Program-made: the position numbers and the translations under genes
Notes under the pieces: model-generated
Databases searched by the model: none
What the model saw: the letters and a program-made list of their open reading frames with translations, nothing else
Told to the model about the DNA's origin: nothing
Part shown: one piece after another, positions 57,759 to 64,000 of the stretch
Layout of the letters: every line of letters starts with the position of its first letter
Position numbering within the stretch: the stretch's first letter is position 1
Origin: Pseudonocardia phyllosphaerae
Lineage (GTDB): Bacteria > Actinomycetota > Actinomycetes > Mycobacteriales > Pseudonocardiaceae
Reading direction: 5' to 3'
DNA: 64,000 nt
Assembly (NCBI RefSeq): GCF_046546475.1
Contig: NZ_JBKGXS010000008.1
Location: 124,001-188,000 of the forward strand

Positions 57759-58645
57759 GACAGGACCTCCCGGCTGTCGAGGGACGGCACTCCGGCGTTC
57801 TGCTGGGTGGTGCGGACGACGAGCTGCTGCAACGAGACCGGCTCGAACTGCAGCCCGGGCACGGCCGGCTCCGGCTCGGCCCCGGCGAGGGTGACCCGCA
57901 GGAACCCGCCCATCGCCTCGCGGTGCAGCTCGGTGTGGCCGCGGGCGAACCGTTCGACGGCCTCGGCCGGCCCGGTGACGGTGACGGCGCGCCCCCGCAG
58001 CGCGTCGGCCTCCTCGTCGATCAGGACCCGACCCCGGTCGATCAGGACGACGTGCTCGATCAGATCCGACACCTCGTCGATCAGGTGCGTGGACAGGACG
58101 ACCGTGCGCGGGTGCTCGGCGTAGTCGGCGAGCAGGTGGTCGTAGAACATCTGGCGGGCGACGGCGTCGAGGCCCAGGTACGGCTCGTCGAAGAAGGTCA
58201 GCGGCGCCCGCGACGCGAGTCCGATGATCACGCCGACGGCGGAGACCTGGCCGCGGGAGAGCTTCTTGCAGCCCCGCTTGAGCGGCAGCGAGAACTCCTC
58301 GACGAGCCGGTCGGCGAAGGCCTGGTCCCAGTGCGGGTAGACCGACGCGGCGGCCCGCAGCGCGTGCCACACCTGGAACGCGTCCGGGTACTTCAGCGAC
58401 TCGCGGATGAAGCAGGTACGGGCGAGCACCGGCGCGTTCTCGTACGGGGCCTCGCCGAACAGCTCGACGCTGCCCGACGTCGCGAAGTTCTGGGCGGTCA
58501 GGATCTGCATCGCGGTCGTCTTGCCCGCCCCGTTGCGCCCGAGCAGGCCGTGGATGCGGTCCTGCTCGAGGGTGAAGCTCACGTCGTCGAGGGCCAGGGT
58601 GTCCCCGTAGCGCTTCGTGACGCCCTGCATGGCCAGCGCGTTCAT
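57755..58645 (-). CDS. ABC ATPase of the GntR-ABC operon
   Basis: 296 aa. Walker A GRNGAGKTT near residue 37, signature KLSRGQVSAVGVI with Arg for the second Gly, and Walker B LTFFDEPYLGLDA with the H-loop in VLSTHLIDE. Accessory C-terminal 80 residues. Coupled to both neighbours by 4-bp overlaps. Confidence 0.9.
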   Translation of the reverse strand: MNALAMQGVTKRYGDTLALDDVSFTLEQDRIHGLLGRNGAGKTTAMQILTAQNFATSGSVELFGEAPYENAPVLARTCFIRESLKYPDAFQVWHALRAAASVYPHWDQAFADRLVEEFSLPLKRGCKKLSRGQVSAVGVIIGLASRAPLTFFDEPYLGLDAVARQMFYDHLLADYAEHPRTVVLSTHLIDEVSDLIEHVVLIDRGRVLIDEEADALRGRAVTVTGPAEAVERFARGHTELHREAMGGFLRVTLAGAEPEPAVPGLQFEPVSLQQLVVRTTQQNAGVPSLDSREVLS

Positions 58646-59004
58646 CGCTCGTCCCCCCAGACGTCGATCAGCTTCTTGAGCTGCTCCGGGTCGATGCCGA
58701 GCTTGCGTGCCTCGGTGACCAGCGGAGCGATGTACTGCCGGGCGAAGTCCTCGCGCCGGTTGTCGAGCAGCCGGGTCCGTGCCCCCTCGGCGACGAACAT
58801 CCCGATCCCCCGTCTCTTGTAGAGGACACCCTCGCTGACCAGCTGGTTCAGCCCCTTCGCCGCCGTCGCCGGGTTGATCCGGTGGAACGCGGCGAGCTCG
58901 TTGCTGGACGGCACCTGGGTCTCCTCCGGGTAGGTGCCGTCCACCACCGCGGAGGCGATGTCCTCCGCGATCTGCACGAACAGCGGCCGGCCGTCGTCGA
59001 TCAC
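58642..59004 (-). CDS. GntR-family regulator (YtrA subfamily)
   Basis: 120 aa, GTG start at 59004. Winged helix: PLFVQIAEDIASAVVDGTYPEETQVPSSNELAAFHRINPATAAK, in pieces typical of GntR/YtrA, with a short C-terminal helix pair of about 50 residues instead of a large effector domain. It is the first gene of the operon. It probably represses the ABC genes through the palindrome just upstream. Confidence 0.92.
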   Translation of the reverse strand: MIDDGRPLFVQIAEDIASAVVDGTYPEETQVPSSNELAAFHRINPATAAKGLNQLVSEGVLYKRRGIGMFVAEGARTRLLDNRREDFARQYIAPLVTEARKLGIDPEQLKKLIDVWGDER

Positions 59005-59030
59005 GACGACCGCCCGGTTCGCCGGTGCAG

Positions 59031-59056
59031 TGGTTCGTTACTCATGTAATGAACCA
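59031..59056. promoter_or_regulatory. GntR/YtrA operator
   Basis: TGGTTCGTTAC (59031-59041) and GTAATGAACCA (59046-59056) with a 4-bp centre; 10 of 11 positions pair. It lies 27-52 bp upstream of the gntR start and stands out by its AT content. Confidence 0.65.
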
Positions 59057-59104
59057 TAGCGGCGACGAACCCCGCGGTCCAGCGTTCCGGGGGAACCGAT
59101 CGCA

Positions 59105-59121
59105 CGAGAGCGTCGCTCTCG
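59105..59121. promoter_or_regulatory. TetR operator before the WHG-type TetR gene
   Basis: CGAGAGC-GTC-GCTCTCG, perfect 7-bp arms with 3-bp centre. It is 29 bp upstream of the TetR start and in the region shared with the divergent GntR operon. Confidence 0.62.
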
Positions 59122-59149
59122 AATCAGGGCACCGGTCTACGGTGGCCCG

Positions 59150-59845
59150 GTGAACGCCTCCCGCACCGCCCGCGAACGCGCCCGTGCCGAGCTCGTCGCC
59201 GAGATCACCGCGGCCGCCCGGCGGCAGCTCGCCGAGACCGGGGCGGCGGCGCTGTCGATGCGGGCGGTGTCGCGGGAGATCGGGATGGTGTCCTCGGCGC
59301 TGCACCGCTACTTCCCCACCCGCGACGACCTGCTGACCGCGCTGATCGTGCAGAGCTACGACGCGCTCGGCGACGCCGTCGAGGCCGCGGCCGGGGCGGC
59401 GGACCCTGCTGATCCCGCGGCGCGCTGGCGTGCGGTGACGGGCGCGGTGCGGGGCTGGGCACTGGCGCATCCGCACGAGTACGCCCTGCTCTACGGCTCC
59501 CCCGTCCCCGGCTACCGGGCGCCCGCGGACACCGTCACCCCCGCCGGACGGGTGATCGCGCCGATGATCGCGGTGCTGGGCGACGCCCACGCCGCGGGCC
59601 TGCTCGACGTGCCGGACGGCCCCGCCCCGTCGGCCGCGGACGTCGCCGGGCTGCAGGGCGCGCTCGACGGGGCCCGGGACCTCCCGGGGCCGGCGCTGGC
59701 CGCCGCGGTCACCGCGTGGACCGGCCTGTTCGGGCACGTGTCGTTCGAGCTGTTCGGGCAGTTCGACAACGCGATCGCCGACCGGGACGCGATGTTCGAC
59801 GCCACCGTCACCCGCCTGGGCCGCCTCGCCGGGCTTCCCTGCTGA
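59150..59845 (+). CDS. TetR-family regulator with WHG-type C-terminal domain
   Basis: 231 aa from a GTG at 59150. Helix-turn-helix: ITAAARRQLAETGAAALSMRAVS then IGMVSSALHRYFPTRDDLLTAL near residues 19-65. The C-terminal domain has the WHG-type piece WTGLFGHVSFELFGQFDN. The targets are unknown; its palindrome lies in the promoter between it and the GntR gene, so it is probably autoregulated. Confidence 0.9.
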   Translation: MNASRTARERARAELVAEITAAARRQLAETGAAALSMRAVSREIGMVSSALHRYFPTRDDLLTALIVQSYDALGDAVEAAAGAADPADPAARWRAVTGAVRGWALAHPHEYALLYGSPVPGYRAPADTVTPAGRVIAPMIAVLGDAHAAGLLDVPDGPAPSAADVAGLQGALDGARDLPGPALAAAVTAWTGLFGHVSFELFGQFDNAIADRDAMFDATVTRLGRLAGLPC

Positions 59846-59879
59846 ACGCTGCCCCGCCGAGCGTCCGGACGGCCGAGCC

Positions 59880-60605
59880 TCAGCGGCGCTCGCGGATCCG
59901 CGCCAGCACCGCCAGCCGCCGGCGCCGCCAGGCCTGCAGCCCGCCCTGCTCGGCGCGCACCACGAACGCCAGCGCGGCGACCGCGACCAGCAGCGCCAGC
60001 AGCAGGTCCCCGACCGGGCCGATGCCGACGCGTCCGGAGCCCAGCGACGCCGCGGACGTCCCGACCGGCGGCAGCCACGGCCGGGTCCCGGTGATCACCA
60101 CGAACGCCAGCCCGCACAGCAGCGCGACGCCCTGGCGCCGGAACACCGGGCGGGCGAACACCGATCCGACCGCGGCACCGGTGATCCCGCAGGACAGGTG
60201 GGCGAGGATCCCCTCGGCCAGGATCCCGACCGTCGCGGTGCCCCAGGCGGCGAGCACGCCCCACACGACGGCGAGCAGGGTCAGCGCCGCGATCCCGGTC
60301 GTCGCCGCGACCAGCACTCCGGCCGCGACGGGCAGCGGCCCACCGGCGGCGGACAGCGTGACGGTGCGGGCGACGTCGTCCTCGGACTCGGCGAGGGCGT
60401 GCGCGATCCACGCCCCCACCGGGTAGAGCAGCAGCGCGCTCGCCGCCCACGGCTCCGGGAGCGGGCCGGGGTCACCACCGAAGAGGATCGCCAGGGCGCC
60501 GGCGAAGAGCACGGCGGGCGCGACGAAGCGCTCGGAGCGCAGCACGTCCTCGCCGAGCAGTCGGGCGACGGCGACGGCGGAGCGGGCGCGGGCCGTCACG
60601 CTCAC
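59880..60605 (-). CDS. Membrane protein of an ABC system
   Basis: 241 aa with six hydrophobic segments (for example APAVLFAGALAILFGG, then GVLVAATTGIAALTLLAVVWGVLAAWG). No conserved motif. The start is the GTG at 60605, overlapping the ATPase stop by 4 bp (GTGA); GTG 60599 is possible. Probably the permease of the ATPase encoded upstream. Substrate unknown. Confidence 0.75.
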   Translation of the reverse strand: MSVTARARSAVAVARLLGEDVLRSERFVAPAVLFAGALAILFGGDPGPLPEPWAASALLLYPVGAWIAHALAESEDDVARTVTLSAAGGPLPVAAGVLVAATTGIAALTLLAVVWGVLAAWGTATVGILAEGILAHLSCGITGAAVGSVFARPVFRRQGVALLCGLAFVVITGTRPWLPPVGTSAASLGSGRVGIGPVGDLLLALLVAVAALAFVVRAEQGGLQAWRRRRLAVLARIRERR

Positions 60606-61615
60606 GCGCCGGCCCGTCCCAGCGGACGGCGCCGCCCGGCCGTGCGATCCCCCGCGCCGTCGTCCCGTGCACCCAGATCCCGCGCGCCGTCGCCCCGGGG
60701 GCGGTTGTCCCGTGCGCCGTTGTTCCGGCTGGCCTGCGGCGGGGCGTCCCGCCCCGTCGGCCGGACCGGGCGCACCGAGCGCACCGCACAGCCCGACGCG
60801 AGCGCCGCGGCCAGCCAGGCGTCGCTCTGCGGCGCGGGGACCAGCACGATCATCCGGCCGCGGCCGACTCCCTCCACCGGTACGGGCGGGAGCCGGTCGA
60901 GCACCGCTCGCGGGTCCCCGGCGCAGGCCAGGTCGATCCGCATGACGACGTCGGCGGGCGGAGCGGCGGGCAACGGCTGGGAGTCCGGGTCGGGCGACAG
61001 CTCGCCGTCCTCGATCCGGTGCAGTCGTGCGCCGGGCAGCACAGCCGCGGTCCCGGAGTGGTCGGTGAGCAGGGTGGGGCCGCCGCGGGCGGCGATCCGG
61101 GCGGTCAGCGCGTCGGCGGCCTCGTCGTCGAGACCGGACCACGGCTCGTCGAGCACGAGGACGCCGGGCTCACAGGCCAGCGCCTGCGCCAGCCCGATCT
61201 TCTGCGCGTTGCCCTTGGACAGCGCGGACATGGGCTCGTCGTCTGCGCCGTCGTAGCCGAGTTCCTCGAGCAGGGCGTCGGAACGGTCGCCGACCTCGTC
61301 GACGTCGAGCCGGCGGAGCTGGGCCATGTGGTCGAGCCAGCGCCGCGGCGGGATGCGCAGCAACGCGGGAAACCGGTCCGGCAGGTACCCGACGACCGCG
61401 GGCCGGTCCTCGACCCGTCCGGCGGTGGGCATCTCGACTCCGGCGGCGATCCGCAGCAGCGTCGACTTGCCCGCCCCGTTGGGCCCGCGGAGCACGGTCG
61501 GGCCACCCGGCGCGACGTCCAGATCGACGCCGCGCAACGCCACGTTCCCGCCCGGCTGGGTGTGGTGGATGCCGACGAGCCGCACGGCCACCTCCACCCT
61601 GTTCGTCACCTGCAC
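60602..61615 (-). CDS. ABC ATPase with low-complexity C-terminal tail
   Basis: 337 aa. Walker A RGPNGAGKST near residue 43, signature ALSKGNAQKIGLAQAL (Lys for the first signature Gly), Walker B VLVLDEPWSGLDDEA. The last 45 residues are a GARD-rich, Arg/Gly/Asp-repeat tail (NGARDNRPRGDGARDLGARD) outside the fold, likely disordered. GTG start at 61615 (alternative 61609). Confidence 0.85.
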   Translation of the reverse strand: MQVTNRVEVAVRLVGIHHTQPGGNVALRGVDLDVAPGGPTVLRGPNGAGKSTLLRIAAGVEMPTAGRVEDRPAVVGYLPDRFPALLRIPPRRWLDHMAQLRRLDVDEVGDRSDALLEELGYDGADDEPMSALSKGNAQKIGLAQALACEPGVLVLDEPWSGLDDEAADALTARIAARGGPTLLTDHSGTAAVLPGARLHRIEDGELSPDPDSQPLPAAPPADVVMRIDLACAGDPRAVLDRLPPVPVEGVGRGRMIVLVPAPQSDAWLAAALASGCAVRSVRPVRPTGRDAPPQASRNNGARDNRPRGDGARDLGARDDGAGDRTAGRRRPLGRAGA

Positions 61616-61681
61616 ACGCTGCAGGAATCAGGGTGGCACAACGGGCCGCGGACCCCGCCGCCCGGTCGGCTCCGCCGCAGC

Positions 61682-62359
61682 TCAGCGGGTTCCCGGCACC
61701 TCCTCGCGTCCGGCCCCATGCGCTCCGTGACGGGCAAGGGCCCGGCGGCGCCGCAGCCGGCGCACCACGAGCACCACCACCGCCGCGATCCCGACGACGA
61801 GCACACCCTTGCTGATCGGCGACACGTAGTTCTCGATCTCCGCCCAGCGCTCCCCCAGGTACCAGCCCAGCCCGACGAAGATCACGTTCCAGACCCCGCT
61901 GCCGAGCGCGGTCAGCACGGTGAAACGCAGCAGTGGCATCCGGGCGATCCCGGCCGGGATCGAGATCAGGCTGCGCACCACCGGGACGCAGCGGCCGCCG
62001 AGCACGAACCAGCTGCCACGCCGGTGGAACAGGTCGAGCCCCTTCTCCAGGTCACGACGACTGCACAGCAGGAACCAGCGGCGGCCGGCGAGCCGGTGCA
62101 CGCGTTCGAACCCGAGCCAGGCGCCCAGGGCGTAGAGCAGCAGCGCCCCGGCCACGGCGCCGATCGTCGCCGCCGCCCACACCGCGACGACGTTCATCGC
62201 GCCGGTCGCGGCGCGGAACCCGCCGAGCGGCAGGATCGCCTCCGACGGGATCGGCGGGACCACGTTCTCCAGGAAGATCAGGATCCCGATTCCGGCGGCG
62301 CCGAGCCGGTCCACCGCGGCGAGGATCCACTGCATCAGTTCGGCCGTCACGCACTCCAC
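61682..62359 (-). CDS. DedA-family membrane protein
   Basis: 225 aa. The DedA signature is clear: FLENVVPPIPSEAILPLGGF (acidic, Pro-Pro, Pro-x-Glu), and later FHRRGSWFVLGGRCVPVVRSLISIPAGIARMPL. Four to five membrane helices and an Arg-rich tail. GTG start at 62359 or 62350. DedA proteins act in undecaprenyl phosphate or phospholipid recycling. Confidence 0.93.
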   Translation of the reverse strand: MECVTAELMQWILAAVDRLGAAGIGILIFLENVVPPIPSEAILPLGGFRAATGAMNVVAVWAAATIGAVAGALLLYALGAWLGFERVHRLAGRRWFLLCSRRDLEKGLDLFHRRGSWFVLGGRCVPVVRSLISIPAGIARMPLLRFTVLTALGSGVWNVIFVGLGWYLGERWAEIENYVSPISKGVLVVGIAAVVVLVVRRLRRRRALARHGAHGAGREEVPGTR

Positions 62360-62429
62360 TGTGCCTGAACGGACGAACCGGACACATCCGGCGACCTCTC
62401 AGATCACATCCGGGAACCCCGCACCGCGG

Positions 62430-62723
62430 TCAGGGGAGCCGGAACTGGATCCGCTCGACCGACGCGCTGAGCGGCCCGAACACCTCGCGGCGGAGGCGGT
62501 TGTGCTCCTCGTCGAGGTCGTAGGCCCGGTAGGCGTCCTCGTCGGCGAGGTCGACGGTGATCGACCAGCTCGCGTTGCCCTCACGCAGGCCCAGGTCGAC
62601 CCCGGCCTTCACATCCAGCTCGACGCCGTCGATCCGCAGGTTCCGCAGCGCCTGCAGACCCTTCTCGATCTCCGACGGGTCCACGCCGTCCTTCAGCCGG
62701 CCGACCACCACGTTGCGGATCAT
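62430..62723 (-). CDS. Dabb (stress-responsive A/B barrel) protein
   Basis: 97 aa. Ferredoxin-like dimeric barrel: IRNVVVGRLKDGVDPSEIEKGLQAL, then REGNASWSITVDLADEDAYRAYDLDEEHNRL, the family signature. Role unclear in bacteria. Start at the ATG at 62723. Confidence 0.9.
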   Translation of the reverse strand: MIRNVVVGRLKDGVDPSEIEKGLQALRNLRIDGVELDVKAGVDLGLREGNASWSITVDLADEDAYRAYDLDEEHNRLRREVFGPLSASVERIQFRLP

Positions 62724-62772
62724 CGCCCGCCTCCCGTCCTGTTCCCGATCTTGTCAGTTGCCCACGGTACGA

Positions 62773-62811
62773 CGAGGCCCCGCCGGTGAGGGGGTGACCG
62801 GCGGGGCCTCG
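62773..62811 (-). terminator. Terminator hairpin after the hydroxyacyl-CoA dehydrogenase gene
   Basis: CGAGGCCCCGCCGGT (62773-62787) pairs perfectly with ACCGGCGGGGCCTCG (62797-62811), 15 bp with a 9-base loop; it begins 31 bp past the stop of the minus-strand gene. Confidence 0.8.
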
Positions 62812-62842
62812 ATGCTGTCCCGGCGAGGGGACGGATGGGGGG

Positions 62843-64000
62843 TCAGGCGGCCGCGGTGGCCGTCTCACCCTTCGCGGCGCGCTCGCGCAGCGACTGCGGT
62901 ACGTCGAACCGGTCGCCGTAGCGCTCCTTGAGCTCGTCGGCCCGCGCGACGAAACCGGCGGGGCCACCGGGGTAGCCCTCGATGTACTGCAGCACACCGC
63001 CGGTCCACGCGGGGTAGCCGATGCCGAAGATCGAGCCGATGTTGGCGTCGGCCACGGTCTCCAGCACGCCCTCGTCGACGCAGCGGACGGTCTCCAGCGC
63101 CTCGATGAACAGCATGCGCTCGGACAGCTCGTGCAGGTCGACGTCGTGGTTGGTGGCACCGAACTGCTCGCGCAGTCCCGGCCAGAGCCGGGTGCGCTTG
63201 CCGTCGTCGTACTCGTAGAACCCGGCGCCGGAGCTCTTCCCCTTGCGGTCGAACTCGTCGACCATGCGGTCGATGACCTCGTCCGACGGGTGCGGGGTCC
63301 AGGTGCCGCCCGCGGCCTCGATGCCCTTCTTCGTCTCCTCGCGGATCTTGCGCGGGAGCGTCAGGGTCAGCTCGTCCATCAGCTGCAGCACCGGGGCCGG
63401 GTAGCCGGCCTGCGACGACGCCTGCTCGATCGTCTGCGGGTCGATGCCCTCGGCGATCATCGCGACGCCCTCGTTGATGAAGGTGCCGATCACGCGGCTG
63501 GTGAAGAAGCCGCGGGAGTCGTTGACCACGATCGGGGTCTTCTTGATCCCCAGGGTGAGGTCGAACGCCTTGGCCAGTGCCTCGTCGTTCGTCCGCTCGC
63601 CCTTGATGATCTCGACCAGCGGCATCTTGTCGACCGGCGAGAAGAAGTGCAGGCCGATGAAGTCGTCCGGACGGTCGACGCCCTTGGCCAGCTCGGTGAT
63701 CGGCAGCGTCGAGGTGTTCGAGCAGAGCAGCGCGTCCGGGTTGATGTGCTTGGCGGCCTCCCGGAACACCTCCTGCTTGAGCTCGACGGACTCGAACACG
63801 GCCTCGATCACGACGTCGCAGCCGGCGAGGTCGGTGTAGTCGTCGGTCGCGGTGATCCGGCCGAGCAGGGCGTCGCCCTTCTCCTGGGTGGTCTTCCCGC
63901 GGGAGACACCCTTCTCGACCAGGTTCTGCGAGTAGGCCTTGCCCTTGTCGGCGGCCTCCTTCGAGACGTCCTTGAGCACGACCTCCCAGCCGGCGAGCGC
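62843..64000 (-). CDS. 3-hydroxyacyl-CoA dehydrogenase / FadB-FadJ-type beta-oxidation enzyme, N-terminus cut
   Basis: The C-terminal 385 residues of a larger protein continuing beyond the window. The NAD-binding dehydrogenase domain is visible from CDVVIEAVFESVELKQEVF and SNTSTLPITELA, with the catalytic pair region IGLHFFSPVDKMPLVEIIKG (His). The C-terminal substrate domain follows (NDSRGFFTSRVIGTFINEGV, KSSGAGFYEY). FadB, FadJ and actinomycete trifunctional homologues all have this region after an enoyl-CoA hydratase domain, which would be to the right of the window. Confidence 0.9.
   Translation of the reverse strand, partial: ALAGWEVVLKDVSKEAADKGKAYSQNLVEKGVSRGKTTQEKGDALLGRITATDDYTDLAGCDVVIEAVFESVELKQEVFREAAKHINPDALLCSNTSTLPITELAKGVDRPDDFIGLHFFSPVDKMPLVEIIKGERTNDEALAKAFDLTLGIKKTPIVVNDSRGFFTSRVIGTFINEGVAMIAEGIDPQTIEQASSQAGYPAPVLQLMDELTLTLPRKIREETKKGIEAAGGTWTPHPSDEVIDRMVDEFDRKGKSSGAGFYEYDDGKRTRLWPGLREQFGATNHDVDLHELSERMLFIEALETVRCVDEGVLETVADANIGSIFGIGYPAWTGGVLQYIEGYPGGPAGFVARADELKERYGDRFDVPQSLRERAAKGETATAAA

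Noticed and set aside
1..64000. Long open frames opposite or overlapping the genes, many over 200 codons
   Set aside because: In DNA of this GC content stops are rare in all frames; the shadows lack motifs and are full of Arg, Pro and Ala.
1..64000. tRNA, rRNA or insertion sequences
   Set aside because: I saw no cloverleaf-like or rRNA-like sequence, and no transposase motif or terminal inverted repeats with target duplications.

Overview
This is one contiguous piece of very GC-rich chromosome with frequent GTG starts, ATGA/GTGA stop-start overlaps and many TetR, MarR, GntR, LysR and AraC regulators. The protein families fit an actinomycete, and a Pseudonocardiaceae such as Pseudonocardia is my best guess (inference; no rRNA or other marker gene is present). 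I see no tRNA, rRNA, CRISPR array, insertion sequence or phage gene. The window cuts a gene at both ends: an ABC permease on the left and a 3-hydroxyacyl-CoA dehydrogenase on the right.

The most coherent system is at 4.1-15.8 kb, an apparently complete nicotinate (or closely related N-heteroaromatic acid) catabolic locus. A MarR regulator is followed by an eight-gene operon: FAD monooxygenase, MFS importer, three-subunit molybdenum hydroxylase of the CoxM/CoxL/CoxS type, CoxG-like protein, isochorismatase-fold amidase and alpha/beta hydrolase. It converges through a perfect 20-bp hairpin on a two-gene operon (2,5-dihydroxypyridine dioxygenase-like and maleate isomerase). Together these match every step from nicotinate to fumarate. 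The initial hydroxylase is CoxMLS-type, not the NicAB type of Pseudomonas. A direct-repeat element (two about 11-bp units, 15-bp period) lies upstream of the MarR gene and of both operons, so one regulator probably controls all three.

15.9-20.9 kb: an FAD monooxygenase/TetR pair, then a two-gene operon pairing a MenD-like thiamine-diphosphate enzyme with a second maleate-isomerase/Asp-Glu-racemase homologue. The MenD homologue keeps its cofactor motifs but has Trp where MenD has the substrate-contacting Ser, and no other menaquinone gene is near. It is transcribed from a good promoter with a leader of about 250 nt. This is the best candidate for undescribed chemistry here.

20.9-29.9 kb: a HicB-like ribbon-helix-helix protein, a DUF4097 protein and a DrrAB-type ABC exporter. 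Then comes a catabolic operon (MFS, flavin amine oxidase, DapA-family lyase) with a PucR/CdaR-type activator and a strong palindromic operator, followed by a small helix-hairpin-helix protein.

29.9-42.3 kb: a heterodimeric ABC exporter divergent from its TetR gene, an O-methyltransferase, a MerR protein with a C-terminal zinc ribbon whose 3' end is in a 26-bp tandem repeat, and an iron-complex binding lipoprotein. An AraC/nitrilase pair follows with three 16-bp iterons between the genes, then an FAD monooxygenase and a LuxR-type two-component system.

42.4-64 kb: membrane and envelope genes (phospholipid methyltransferase-like, two DedA-type proteins, a GH140-like secreted glycosidase, DUF808), a LysR/tartrate dehydrogenase pair, an M20 amidohydrolase coupled to a class A beta-lactamase lipoprotein, an SGNH hydrolase, and a DUF1540 protein. 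There is also a pseudo-ABC-ATPase without a P-loop behind an iron-box-like site, a family 2 glycosyltransferase, housekeeping-like small genes, a GntR-ABC (YtrAB-like) operon, a WHG-type TetR, another ABC system and the start of a beta-oxidation gene. Several neighbouring convergent genes overlap tail-to-tail on opposite strands (34, 28, 76 and 16 bp).
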